Below are positions 16,899 through 27,303 of a DNA stretch of 64,000 nucleotides, piece after piece. Numbering within the stretch: the stretch's first letter is position 1; each line of letters begins with the position of its first letter. The position numbers and the translations under genes are program-made. The stretch is taken from NCBI RefSeq assembly GCF_019091135.1, contig NZ_JAGXJW010000040.1, positions 1 to 64,000 on the forward strand. The letters are read 5' to 3'. Origin of the DNA: Cohnella sp. GbtcB17. Its GTDB lineage: Bacteria; Bacillota; Bacilli; Paenibacillales; Paenibacillaceae. The notes under the pieces were generated by a model, which did no database searches, was not told where the DNA came from, and saw nothing but the letters and a program-made list of their open reading frames with translations.

Positions 16899-17489
16899 TT
16901 ACATATAGTCCTTCATCCGAAACTTCAGATGAGTAACACCAGGTTTCGCTGCAACCGCTATTGCCTCCAGATCAGCTGGCTGGATCGTAAGTCGATCAAA
17001 CAAGCGCGTACCGTCGCCGAGGAGCACATGAGCCAGATGAATATAGATCTCGTCTAGCAAGCCGGCGTTAAGGTATTGTTGGGCAGCACCAGCGCCGCCC
17101 ATGACAATAACATCTTTAGTGCCTGCAGCCTCTCGTGCTCGTTCGAGTGCACGCTCAATACCGTCAGTGACAAAATTATACGAGGTGCCACCTTGCTTGA
17201 TAATGGTTTCGCCCGGCTCAGCGGTTAACACAAAGCAAGGGGCATGGAACGGCGGATTTTCTCCCCACGGCTTCAGCCCGAGTTCGAATGTACGTTTCCC
17301 CATAATGTAGGCGCCGGTATTCTCGAAAAATTCAGCCAGGAATTCGTTGGCCTCCCCTTCCGTGTTCCCCTTGAACATCCAATCGTGGAGCTTCTCGCCC
17401 GCATCGCCCATAGGCTCCTCGTCCCGGATACGGGGACCGGCGATAAAACCGTCCAGTGACATGCTGATATTTAGGATCACTTTGCCCAT
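16899..17489 (-). CDS. Dihydrofolate reductase/RibD C-terminal family protein
   Basis: A 196-residue protein with the DHFR-like fold of the RibD_C family (YyaP/YwjB type). It opens VILNISMSLDGFIAGP, has MGKRTFELG in the middle and the nucleotide loop VMGGAGAAQQYLNAG with LLDEIYIHLAHVLLGDG, all typical of the family. Members bind NADPH; biochemical roles of the standalone proteins are mostly unknown. AGGAGG precedes ATG 17489. The gene follows the rifampicin phosphotransferase gene in the same direction with about 55 bases between, so they may be cotranscribed. Base composition is lower in GC than the flanking catabolic regions, hinting at transfer together with rph. Confidence 0.85.
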   Translation of the reverse strand: MGKVILNISMSLDGFIAGPRIRDEEPMGDAGEKLHDWMFKGNTEGEANEFLAEFFENTGAYIMGKRTFELGLKPWGENPPFHAPCFVLTAEPGETIIKQGGTSYNFVTDGIERALERAREAAGTKDVIVMGGAGAAQQYLNAGLLDEIYIHLAHVLLGDGTRLFDRLTIQPADLEAIAVAAKPGVTHLKFRMKDYM

Positions 17490-17544
17490 TTTCTTTCCTC
17501 CTTGTATACGAAGCGCAGTTCCTCACTGTAAGTGGGGTAGCCCA

Positions 17545-20160
<2,616 letters not shown>

Positions 20161-20296
20161 TCAACATCTCTCCTAACCGTTGCGTTTTTGTTGTTGACAC
20201 CTGTTTTAACCCCTATTGCACCGAACGCCAGCTTATCGCCTTAATTTCTCCATGGATACACTCCTTCATAATTTCTTCGAGGGATTAAAAAGAGCA

Positions 20297-20462
20297 TTGA
20301 CAAAACGCAGTATTCGGTTTACTATTAAGATAGGGATCAAAATAATTACCGAACAAAATGAAATTTTCAATGACGCCAAAGATTATATCACGGCGTTTAT
20401 TTTAGTTCAAATGGTCTTTTAAAAAGAGATGATTCTGGTGTTTACCAGGGTCGTCTCTTTTT
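20297..20462 (+). ncRNA. Candidate small RNA with consensus promoter and terminator
   Basis: In the 512-base gap between rph and xerS a near-perfect sigma-A promoter, TTGACA 20297-20302, 17-base spacer, TACTAT 20320-20325, would start a transcript near 20332. It ends at a strong terminator at 20421-20462 (AAAAAGAGATGATTCTGGT with its complement allowing G-U pairs, then T-run). The 130-nt product has no convincing ORF: the only ATG frames lack ribosome sites. It could be a regulatory RNA or the remnant of a lost gene. Confidence 0.4.
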
Positions 20463-20564
20463 GATTTTGGAGATTAATCCATAATGTGTCGGAAATGGGC
20501 ATTCAATGTCAACTTCGCTGGAACAGCCCCTTTAAACTGATTTTTGGGGCAGCTATTCAAATTC

Positions 20565-20592
20565 AGTTTACATAATATTATTTACGACGCCT
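20565..20592. other. dif-like XerCD/XerS recombination site, copy 1
   Basis: A 28-bp sequence with an 11-6-11 layout. On the plus strand the first arm AGTTTACATAA is identical to the XerD arm of the Firmicute chromosome dimer site as I recall it for B. subtilis, followed by a TATTAT centre and an arm TTACGACGCCT that differs from that consensus. It lies 80 bases before xerS. 23 of 28 positions equal copy 2 at 24873-24900 in the same orientation. Confidence 0.55.
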
Positions 20593-20672
20593 TCTATTGA
20601 GAGTTCGTAGCGCACTTCCATCCGTTGGTCTGGTATAATAACCCTAAATCAACTGCATGGAGCGCGAATTCA

Positions 20673-21761
20673 ATGAACCTGCAAAAATTAAAAGACCGCG
20701 AGCAGCTGGACCAGCGCGTGCCCAGTATGCCCTGGTACGTCGAGAAGTTTATTAACTACAAGCTGCCGGACCTCTCCCCCTCTTCCCTGCTGGAGTATGT
20801 GAGAGATTACGAAGCTTTTTTTAGCTGGTTGATGCGCGAAGGTTTGACGACGGCGGAGAAGATGTCCGACATTCCGATCGAAGCGCTGGAGAAGCTGAAA
20901 ATGGACGAAATCGACAGCTTCCGGATGGAGCTGTCCACCCGCCGCGAGCATGCCAATTCTCGGACGACCATCTCGCGCAAGCTCTCCTCCCTCCGCTCGC
21001 TGTTCCACTATCTCAGCCAGATCGCGGAGGATGACGACTTCTACCCGTTGCTCAAGCGCAACGTGATGGCCAAGGTGTCGATCAAACGAACGCACAAGCC
21101 GAAGGACACGGCGGCCAAGCTGGAAGGCAAGTTGCTTCAGGAGGAGGAAATTTCGGAATTTATCGCGTATATCAACGAGTATTATGCGTTGGACGTCGCG
21201 AACAATAAGCAGGCCCTTTACGCTCACGAGCTGAACCATACGCGGGACGCCTGTATCGTAAGCCTCATTTTGAATTCAGGCTTGCGCGTATCGGAGCTTG
21301 TGAACCTGAACCTCGAGGATCTGGATCTTAAAAAGAAGCTTGTGTACGTCTACCGCAAGGGCAGCAACGACGACACCTTCAAGACGCCGGTTTTTTTCCG
21401 GCAAGACGCGCTTGCCAACCTGGAGTCCTACCTGCAGCAGCGCGAGATTCGCTATCATGCGCCTAAACGCGAAAAAGCCCTCTTTCTCGCGCTGGCAAAC
21501 GGCAAGAAAGAAGGCTCGCGCATGACCAAGCGCGCGGTCCAAGAAATGGTAATCAAATACGCGAAGCGGTTCGGCAAGCCTTATCTGTCCGTCCACAAGC
21601 TTCGCCATTCGTTCGCGACCGACTACTATCTGTCCAACGATCTATACAAGACGCAGGAGCAGCTCGGCCACGCATCGCCGGAGACGACGCAGATCTACGC
21701 GCATCTGACGGACAAAACGATGGAGGAAGCGATCGACAAGCGCCGTACCTCGGATTCTTAA
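20673..21761 (+). CDS. xerS: Tyrosine recombinase, XerS-type
   Basis: A 362-residue site-specific recombinase. The N-terminal SAM-like core-binding domain (about residues 15-130) precedes the catalytic domain with the R-H-R-H-Y set: Arg in LNSGLRVSELVNL, Lys in YRKGSNDD, HKLRHSFATDYY, LGHASPETTQIYAHL with nucleophile Tyr. Length and the N-terminal WYVEKFINYKLPDLSPSSLLEYVRDY-like region fit XerS, the single recombinase of streptococci, also found in Paenibacillaceae. ATG 20673 follows GGAGCG; an extended -10 TGGTATAAT ends at 20639. A dif-like site lies just upstream, as difSL lies by xerS in streptococci. It may resolve chromosome dimers or move the DNA between the two dif-like sites. Confidence 0.85.
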   Translation: MNLQKLKDREQLDQRVPSMPWYVEKFINYKLPDLSPSSLLEYVRDYEAFFSWLMREGLTTAEKMSDIPIEALEKLKMDEIDSFRMELSTRREHANSRTTISRKLSSLRSLFHYLSQIAEDDDFYPLLKRNVMAKVSIKRTHKPKDTAAKLEGKLLQEEEISEFIAYINEYYALDVANNKQALYAHELNHTRDACIVSLILNSGLRVSELVNLNLEDLDLKKKLVYVYRKGSNDDTFKTPVFFRQDALANLESYLQQREIRYHAPKREKALFLALANGKKEGSRMTKRAVQEMVIKYAKRFGKPYLSVHKLRHSFATDYYLSNDLYKTQEQLGHASPETTQIYAHLTDKTMEEAIDKRRTSDS

Positions 21762-21774
21762 TCGTACACACCGC

Positions 21775-21806
21775 AAAAGGGACGATCTCGCATCGTCCCT
21801 TTTTTT
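21775..21806 (+). terminator. Terminator after xerS
   Basis: Perfect 12-bp stem AAAAGGGACGAT / ATCGTCCCTTTT around a CTCGC loop with a T-run, 13 bases after the stop. Confidence 0.92.
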
Positions 21807-21852
21807 AACCGATTTTAAAGTGTTCTATGACGTAAAAGCATCCGCGGCACTT

Positions 21853-21980
21853 CGGACTCAATGGACGCTATTTCTTAAAAAAGGGGCTAATTCCGATAGG
21901 TTTCGGACTGGAACGACGTTATTTACTCGGATCGACGCTGAGAAAGGCCGACTTACCCGAAATAGCGTCCTCGGTGTCCG
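21853..21980. repeat. Intergenic palindromic repeat element
   Basis: The 316-base gap after xerS holds a symmetric element. CGGAC, five bases, GGACGCTATTTC (21853-21874) is mirrored by GAAATAGCGTCC, five bases, GTCCG (21959-21980). A degenerate direct copy, CGGACTGGAACGACGTTATTT, lies between (about 21904-21924). No ORF or promoter is convincing. The pattern looks like a multi-copy intergenic repeat of the REP/MITE type. Confidence 0.5.
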
Positions 21981-22077
21981 CAAGCGGGCCGGGAATCGCG
22001 ATAAATCCAACAATAGCGGCGCCCCGGTCCGTTCGCTACGCGCGAAAACGCGATGCAAGTTGTGGCAAGCGCCTTTT

Positions 22078-22395
22078 TTATTCCGACTGCTGCCGCAGCT
22101 TGTCCGCGACAGCCTCCATTTTTTGCGCCATACTCCCCTGCTTATCCCGGCGGTCGTCGATCGTGATCGACGTCGATACGCGCTGGGCGCCATGATTATA
22201 CGGCGTCTCGTGCATGCGTCTGACGACAGCCAGCACATCCTCGAGCTCGCCTTCAATGATCGTGCTCATCGGCGTCATCTCATGTTTGATACGCTCCGGC
22301 GCCATGCGCAATACGCGCTCGACCTCGGCGACGTATGCGCTGACGCTCGTCGATCCGGTGCCGATCGGCACGATCGTCACTTGTGCGATTGCCAT
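22078..22395 (-). CDS. Thiamine-binding protein of the MTH1187/YqgV family
   Basis: A 105-residue ferredoxin-like fold protein of the UPF0045/MTH1187 family; structures of YkoF-like relatives bind thiamine or HMP, and the role is probably in thiamine salvage. Recognised by VTIVPIGTGSTSVSAYVAEVERVL, the HEMTPMSTIIEGELEDVL centre and VSTSITIDDRRDK. ATG 22395 is used because the longer frame would run back into the kinase gene. The kinase stop is only two bases upstream, so the two are likely coupled. No membrane segments; cytoplasmic, usually a tetramer. Confidence 0.85.
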   Translation of the reverse strand: MAIAQVTIVPIGTGSTSVSAYVAEVERVLRMAPERIKHEMTPMSTIIEGELEDVLAVVRRMHETPYNHGAQRVSTSITIDDRRDKQGSMAQKMEAVADKLRQQSE

Positions 22396-22397
22396 CG

Positions 22398-23420
22398 TTA
22401 TCCACTCGCTTTCTTCGTCATCGTCTCCATGCACACCGACCGAATGGCCGCTTCATGCCGATCCAATAGCGCCAGCCCCGCCGCCATATCCTTCGTCTGC
22501 TGACGAAGGACGTCTGCACCGTCCACTTCGCTTAAATAGCGTCCCAGGAAATGGACGAAAACATCCAGCCGCCGAAGCCGCATGAGCAGAGGCAGCGCAT
22601 CGATCTCTTCTTCGCTTAGCGGAGCGATGCCGCCGAAACCGCTTAAAAACGAGGCCGCCGCGTCAAGGTTCCCCGCCTCGCCGATTAACCCCGCCAACGT
22701 AACCGCCGGCTCCATCGCTCTAAGTTCCATCGTGCAAAACTCAAAGTCCAGTATAGCCGCGATCTGCGTACGAATGTGCGTGTCGACCAGCAGATTGGAA
22801 TCGTTAATATCGCCGTGCACCAGCTGATGCGGCAGGCTGCGAACGGTGTCTAGCGCCGCCTGAAAGTCGTGCATCGCCTTGCCGATCAGCTGAAGCGAGT
22901 CCTGCAAATCGGCAAACACGGCCGGCGGCGCCTTGCAAAAAGCCATGATAACGCTGCCCGAACATGCAGGATGCGTCCGCTCGAGCTCGTAGCATGGCAA
23001 ATAGGCCGGCGCAGCAGCGGGCTCGAGCGTCCGGAGCGCCAGCGACAGACGGCCGACGGCATCGCCGATCGAAGCGGCGACGGCAGGCTCCGATCCGTCC
23101 GGCCTGACGCCCTCCGTATACGTAAACAACGCGGCATAACGCCCCGTCCCATCCGCCAGCGTCGAAAAGGTCGCGCCGCCCGGCAGCGCGATCGGCCGTG
23201 GCACGGCAAACGGCAAAGCCGTCTCGTTCAGCTTCAGCAGCACATCGTGCTCGAATGCGATCTTGTCGGCATCCTTGTGCGTCTCATAGATACGAAGCAC
23301 GCGCTTATCGCCGCAATCGTTTTCCGCGATTCGCGTCGTGTTGTTCCAGCCGCTCTCTCCCTCGGAGACCGTCCAGCTTGTTCCCGGATCGTAGCGGTTC
23401 AATAAAGCGGCAAACGGCAT
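22398..23420 (-). CDS. Aminoglycoside phosphotransferase-like kinase
   Basis: A 340-residue APH-fold kinase (PF01636), also similar to homoserine kinase type II and spore coat YsxE/CotI-like proteins. The catalytic loop reads VHGDINDSNLL and the metal-binding Asp is in AAILDFEF. The N-terminal lobe has WNNTTRIAEND and VLRIYETHKD with the ATP-binding Lys region. Substrate is not defined; many chromosomal members phosphorylate small metabolites rather than antibiotics. ATG 23420 follows CGGAGGATAGGC right after the stop of the GH18 gene, so it is the second gene of a three-gene unit with GH18 and the thiamine-binding protein. The family is secure, the role is not. Confidence 0.8.
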   Translation of the reverse strand: MPFAALLNRYDPGTSWTVSEGESGWNNTTRIAENDCGDKRVLRIYETHKDADKIAFEHDVLLKLNETALPFAVPRPIALPGGATFSTLADGTGRYAALFTYTEGVRPDGSEPAVAASIGDAVGRLSLALRTLEPAAAPAYLPCYELERTHPACSGSVIMAFCKAPPAVFADLQDSLQLIGKAMHDFQAALDTVRSLPHQLVHGDINDSNLLVDTHIRTQIAAILDFEFCTMELRAMEPAVTLAGLIGEAGNLDAAASFLSGFGGIAPLSEEEIDALPLLMRLRRLDVFVHFLGRYLSEVDGADVLRQQTKDMAAGLALLDRHEAAIRSVCMETMTKKASG

Positions 23421-23422
23421 GC

Positions 23423-24700
23423 CTATCCTCCGATCTTCTTCACCGAACGATCGATAGCGGTCCGCTCGGCGTCCGTAAATAGCCCCAATCTCCAAAAGGC
23501 GGCGCCGCCAAGACCGTAGCGCTTCGCCAGACCGAGCTTGTCGTCGACCGTAGTCTCGTTTTCCGCATTCAAATTAATCGCCAGCAGCAGCTTGGACTTT
23601 GGCGCGCCCGTCGCGATCGCCTTGTCGATTGCCTCTACGACCTTCGCGTTCGGCTGCGGCTTATCGTTGTTTCCGTAGTCATAGGCCATAATGACGAGCT
23701 CGTCCGCCCATTTGGCCAACGCCGCATAATCGTACCCCTTGTATTCGCCGTTGAGCGGCGGCACTGCTAGCGCTACCTTGATGCCGTCCGGCTTGACTGC
23801 CGAGACGAGCTGCTTGACATAGCCGTTCAACGCCGACTGGGCCATGACGGGATCGTCGCGCCAGCCAAGCCCTTCGAAGTCGAGCATGATGCCGCCAAAG
23901 GCGTTGTCCTTGGCGAGAGAATGCAGTCGTTCGATCGATGCGTCCCGCAGCGTCTTGTCGGTCAGCATCTTCATCAGCTGCCCCTTGCCGTCCTTGCCGA
24001 GCACCGCCAAGTAGCTGCCCGAGCCGTTCGAATTGACTTGCGCCACGATCGATTCGGGCGTATCTTCGGCTGCCGCTTGCGGCCAATACCAGCGATCGCC
24101 GGTCGTATCTTTTATGTTGATTTGCCCATTGTAATCGACCTGGCTCCAGCCGAAGGCAACATCGTTCATTTCGTTCGTAATCGCCAGCTGACTATAAGCC
24201 CCTACTGCATAAAAACCGAGCAGCCGCATCTCGCTTTGCGGCGATACGACGCGGACCGTCTTGGCAGGCCCGTCCCAAGTCACTTGCGCGCCAAATGCCT
24301 GGCTGAAAAAGGCTAGCGGCACGAGCACCGAATCGCCAGACATGACAGGCGCAGCGTTCAGCGCATATTTAACGTTGTTAATTGTAGCCGTTTTCTGGCC
24401 GAGCTTCAAAAGCACCTCGACACGCTGCCCCGCGGCGCCTTTGCCCTTCGCGATGACAGACTTGTTCGCGGGCACCCAGACCGCGTTGACGCCCAGCGCC
24501 TCCGCAATCTTCCGGAACGGCAGCAGAATCGTTCCTTTGCTGTTGAGCGGCGGCACGGGTACGGGCAGCTTCACGTCGTCCAGCACGATCGTGACCGCTG
24601 GCGCCGTCGCCGCCGAAGCGCCTTGCGCGCCGATCGGCAGCAGCATCGCCGAGGCCAGAACGGCCGGGAGACATTTTCGAATCGGATAAGGCAATCTCAT
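23423..24700 (-). CDS. Secreted glycoside hydrolase family 18 protein with copper-amine-oxidase-like N-domain
   Basis: A 425-residue exported protein. Residues 1-31 form a signal peptide (basic start, hydrophobic core, cut near ASAATA). Residues 35-155 are a copper amine oxidase N-terminal domain-like repeat (STALK-type; LLPFRKIAEALG and VPLAFFSQAFGAQVTWD), common in Paenibacillus wall proteins. The GH18 barrel follows with GGIMLDFEGLGW, which keeps the catalytic D-x-E core, and MAYDYG. It resembles the cortex/peptidoglycan N-acetylglucosaminidases YaaH/SleL more than chitinases. GGAGCG precedes ATG. Action on wall or spore cortex is inferred. Confidence 0.85.
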   Translation of the reverse strand: MRLPYPIRKCLPAVLASAMLLPIGAQGASAATAPAVTIVLDDVKLPVPVPPLNSKGTILLPFRKIAEALGVNAVWVPANKSVIAKGKGAAGQRVEVLLKLGQKTATINNVKYALNAAPVMSGDSVLVPLAFFSQAFGAQVTWDGPAKTVRVVSPQSEMRLLGFYAVGAYSQLAITNEMNDVAFGWSQVDYNGQINIKDTTGDRWYWPQAAAEDTPESIVAQVNSNGSGSYLAVLGKDGKGQLMKMLTDKTLRDASIERLHSLAKDNAFGGIMLDFEGLGWRDDPVMAQSALNGYVKQLVSAVKPDGIKVALAVPPLNGEYKGYDYAALAKWADELVIMAYDYGNNDKPQPNAKVVEAIDKAIATGAPKSKLLLAINLNAENETTVDDKLGLAKRYGLGGAAFWRLGLFTDAERTAIDRSVKKIGG

Positions 24701-24810
24701 CAGGGTAACGCTCCCTCTCTTTCAAGCCATCTATGAATCTATTCATTAGACGCTTTAAAAGAGGAGGAGTTGCATTCGACTGGCAAATTCAAATGTTAAT
24801 GTCATTAACT

Positions 24811-24863
24811 AAAACCGCCTTGATACAAGCACGAGGCACGCAGAAGGCGGAACGGGCGGTTTT
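24811..24863 (-). terminator. Probable terminator of the acetyltransferase gene
   Basis: AAAACCGCC at 24811-24819 and GGCGGTTTT at 24855-24863 form a 9-bp stem with a long, partly structured loop; reading leftward it ends in TTTTAG. It lies between the GNAT stop and the GH18 promoter region. Confidence 0.5.
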
Positions 24864-24872
24864 TGCAGATTT

Positions 24873-24900
24873 TGTTTACATAATATATTTTATGACGCGT
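24873..24900. other. dif-like recombination site, copy 2
   Basis: 28 bp with arms TGTTTACATAA and TTATGACGCGT around a TATATT centre, in the same orientation as copy 1 at 20565-20592 and identical to it at 23 of 28 positions. It begins three bases after the stop of the acetyltransferase gene. The XerD-type arm matches the Firmicute dif arm at 10 of 11 positions. Confidence 0.55.
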
Positions 24901-24903
24901 TTA

Positions 24904-25443
24904 TTATTCAGTCCATTCCGACCTCAATAATCCCATTTGAATGACGTCCGCATAGCGGCCATTTCGGTACAGCTTCTCTCTTAACCTCCCCTCTTCGACA
25001 AAACCGCACTTCAAATAGCTCCGATACGCTCTCTCGTTAAAATCGTACACCTCCAGTTCCAATCGATGGAGATTAAGCTCCTTGAACGCATAGCCGCACA
25101 AAAGCCGCATCGCTTCCGTCCCCAGTCCCTGCCCGCAGCGCTCGAGCGTGCCGATGACGACGCCGATCCGCCCGCAGCGGTTTTTCCAATCGATCGCGTC
25201 CAGTCCGATCTGTCCGATATACAGCTCCGTATCCGCTTCCGCGATGACGAAGCTGCGGCTGTCCGGCCGCTGATCCATCATGTCGGCCAGAAATCCTTCC
25301 GTCGACTCCAGTCCGTGCGGAAACAGAAAAATATCCGACAAAAATTCCGTAATGGCTTCGTCGTTCACCCATTGGCGGATCGGCACGAGATCCTCATGGC
25401 GATATTCGCGCAGTCGAACGCGCTGGCCGATAATGTGCGGCAT
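24904..25443 (-). CDS. GNAT-family N-acetyltransferase (RimJ/RimL-like)
   Basis: A 179-residue acetyltransferase that uses acetyl-CoA on an unknown amine. It has the family beginning RVRLREYRHEDL, the acetyl-CoA pyrophosphate loop GQGLGTEAMRLL (Q/R-x-x-G-x-G/A) at about residues 104-115, and the C-terminal ELEVYDFNERAYRSYLKCGF motif of RimL/SpeG-like proteins. AGGAGA lies before ATG 25443. It precedes a dif-like site and a hairpin. Possible targets are ribosomal protein N-termini, polyamines or small molecules; none is indicated by context. Confidence 0.85.
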   Translation of the reverse strand: MPHIIGQRVRLREYRHEDLVPIRQWVNDEAITEFLSDIFLFPHGLESTEGFLADMMDQRPDSRSFVIAEADTELYIGQIGLDAIDWKNRCGRIGVVIGTLERCGQGLGTEAMRLLCGYAFKELNLHRLELEVYDFNERAYRSYLKCGFVEEGRLREKLYRNGRYADVIQMGLLRSEWTE

Positions 25444-25483
25444 GTTGCCACGTCTCCTCTATTTTTAATGAATGGTCCGCAAG

Positions 25484-26470
25484 CTACTTGCCGGTCAGCA
25501 GATCGATCCAGTTGTCCGGCAGCGTCACCGCTTGCCTGCGGACGGAAGCAAGGTCGAAGGCGGCGATCCAATCCGCCGGCCTCGACGCCTCGACTCGGTC
25601 GCACAAGCCGGCGAGCCAGGCCAGAAACCCGACCAAACGCTCCGCGCGCACGCCGAACCGGTCCCTGAGCTCCGGAAGCGATACCGCTCCGTGACGCTTG
25701 GACAGTCGGCTGCCGTCCGCGCCGAGCAGCAGCGGCGAATGCGCGAAGCGCGGCGGCGGACTGCCCAACGCTTCGTAAAGCGCCAGCTGCCGTGGCGTCG
25801 AATCGAGCAGATCCCAGCCGCGCAGCACGTCGGTAATCTCCATCTCGATATCGTCGGCAACGACGGCGAGCTGATAAGCCACGATGCCGTCCGCGCGCCG
25901 CACGACGAAGTCGCCGCCGCTCGCGCCGGAGAATACGGTCTCGCCGGCGATGCCGTCATGGAACCGATAGTTCGCTTGCTCATCCATCGCAAAGCGCAGC
26001 GACGGCGTCTTGCGCAGCGCCCGCTCCGTCCGCTCTGCGGCGGTCAGTCTTCGGCAAGTGCCCGGATAGGCCGGCCCCTCCGCGTCAAGCCCGTGCGGCG
26101 CGCTGGCCGCAGCCTGCAGGTCCGCACGGCTGCAATAGCACGGATACAAGCGCCCCTGCCGCTGCAGCTCGTCCAATACCCGTTCGTATAACGCCGTACG
26201 CCTGCTCTGCTCGTAAGGCGCGTGGGGTCCGCCCACGTCCGGCCCTTCGTCCCAGTCCAGGCCCAGCCACTTGAGCTCACCGGGCAGCTCGCCGGCCAGC
26301 TCCGGCTTGCATCTTTGCCGATCGAGGTCCTCCAGCCGCAGAACGATCTCCCCGCCCGCCGAGCGAATGTGCAGCCAGGCCAGCAGCGCCGTCAGCGCGT
26401 TGCCCAGATGCAGCCTGCCGGACGGCGTGGGCGCGAATCTGCCGCGAATCGGTTTCCCGTTTGCAGCCAT
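25484..26470 (-). CDS. gluQ: Glutamyl-Q tRNA(Asp) synthetase
   Basis: A 328-residue truncated glutamyl-tRNA synthetase paralogue that attaches glutamate to queuosine in the wobble position of tRNA-Asp. It has the class I signature in RFAPTPSGRLHLGN (HIGH-like HLGN), RLEDLDRQR, a zinc site in CYCSR with a later YPGTCR, and RLSKRHG as the KMSKS equivalent. It lacks the anticodon-binding domain of GltX, which is why it is short. ATG sits just after GGGGAAGGGAG. It is monocistronic and divergent from the response regulator. Confidence 0.92.
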   Translation of the reverse strand: MAANGKPIRGRFAPTPSGRLHLGNALTALLAWLHIRSAGGEIVLRLEDLDRQRCKPELAGELPGELKWLGLDWDEGPDVGGPHAPYEQSRRTALYERVLDELQRQGRLYPCYCSRADLQAAASAPHGLDAEGPAYPGTCRRLTAAERTERALRKTPSLRFAMDEQANYRFHDGIAGETVFSGASGGDFVVRRADGIVAYQLAVVADDIEMEITDVLRGWDLLDSTPRQLALYEALGSPPPRFAHSPLLLGADGSRLSKRHGAVSLPELRDRFGVRAERLVGFLAWLAGLCDRVEASRPADWIAAFDLASVRRQAVTLPDNWIDLLTGK

Positions 26471-26625
26471 CTCCCTTCCCCTTTCTCCAATACGCGATCT
26501 TGTAGCATAATAGGATTCATATTCAGTTCACAAACTAGCGTCAAAATACTTTCTATACTTTCTTTATTTCTATACTCTAGGCAGCGCAACCCGCGCATGT
26601 CCCAATCCAAGCGCAAAGGTGGCCG

Positions 26626-27303
26626 ATGCTTGTGGCGCGCATTCTTATTGTAGACGATGATCCGCATATCCGCGAGTTGCTCGGTCATTTCCTGGCCGCC
26701 GAAGGCTTCGAGATCCAGGAAGCGACGGATGGCCAAGAAGCGCTGGCGATGCTGGCGGAATCACCGTTCGATCTGGTCGTGCTGGACATTATGATGCCGA
26801 ACATGGACGGCTGGGAGCTGTGCCGCGAACTAAGGACGCATTACGAGCTGCCGGTCCTCATGCTCACTGCGATGGGCGAGACCGCGCAGAAGGTCAAGGG
26901 CTTCCAGCTCGGCACCGACGACTATATGGTGAAGCCGTTCGAGCCGGCGGAGCTGGTCGTACGCGTCAAGGCGCTCATGCGCAGGTACAAGATCGCCGTC
27001 TCCCATCAGACACAGGTCGGCCGCGTCGTCATGAACCGGCAGACGTTCGAGCTTCAGCTGGACGGCGAGCCGCTCACGCTGCCGCTCAAGGAGTTCGAGC
27101 TGTTGTTCAAGCTGGCGAGCCATCCCGGTCAGACGTTCTCCCGCGATCAGCTCATCGAGCAGATCTGGGGCTTCGACTACGAAGGCGACGAGCGTACGGT
27201 CGACGTGCATATCAAACGGCTGCGCGAGCGCTTCCCCGACGATTGCGGCTTCCGGATCACCACGATTCGGGGGCTTGGCTACCGGCTGGAGGTGCTCGCT
27301 TGA
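26626..27303 (+). CDS. OmpR/PhoB-family response regulator
   Basis: A 225-residue response regulator. The receiver domain has VDDDPH, phospho-Asp in LVVLDIMMPNMDG, Thr in LMLTAMG and Lys in VKPFEP. The winged-helix DNA-binding domain (about 128-223) shows LTLPLKEFELLFKLASHPGQ, IWGFDYEGDERTVDVHIKRLR and IRGLGYRL. AAAGGTGG precedes ATG. It is followed directly by its kinase, whose TTG overlaps the stop. Stimulus and regulon are unknown. The layout is like the many envelope-stress OmpR systems of Paenibacillus. Confidence 0.92.
   Translation: MLVARILIVDDDPHIRELLGHFLAAEGFEIQEATDGQEALAMLAESPFDLVVLDIMMPNMDGWELCRELRTHYELPVLMLTAMGETAQKVKGFQLGTDDYMVKPFEPAELVVRVKALMRRYKIAVSHQTQVGRVVMNRQTFELQLDGEPLTLPLKEFELLFKLASHPGQTFSRDQLIEQIWGFDYEGDERTVDVHIKRLRERFPDDCGFRITTIRGLGYRLEVLA

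Noticed and set aside
20216-20422. 68-codon ORF upstream of the 20421 terminator
   Set aside because: No ribosome site at any ATG and the strong promoter lies inside it; treated as a possible RNA instead.
26820-27299. N-terminal extension of the histidine kinase frame into the response regulator gene
   Set aside because: It is an arginine-rich shadow of the regulator frame; the TTG at 27300 has a good ribosome site and couples with the stop.
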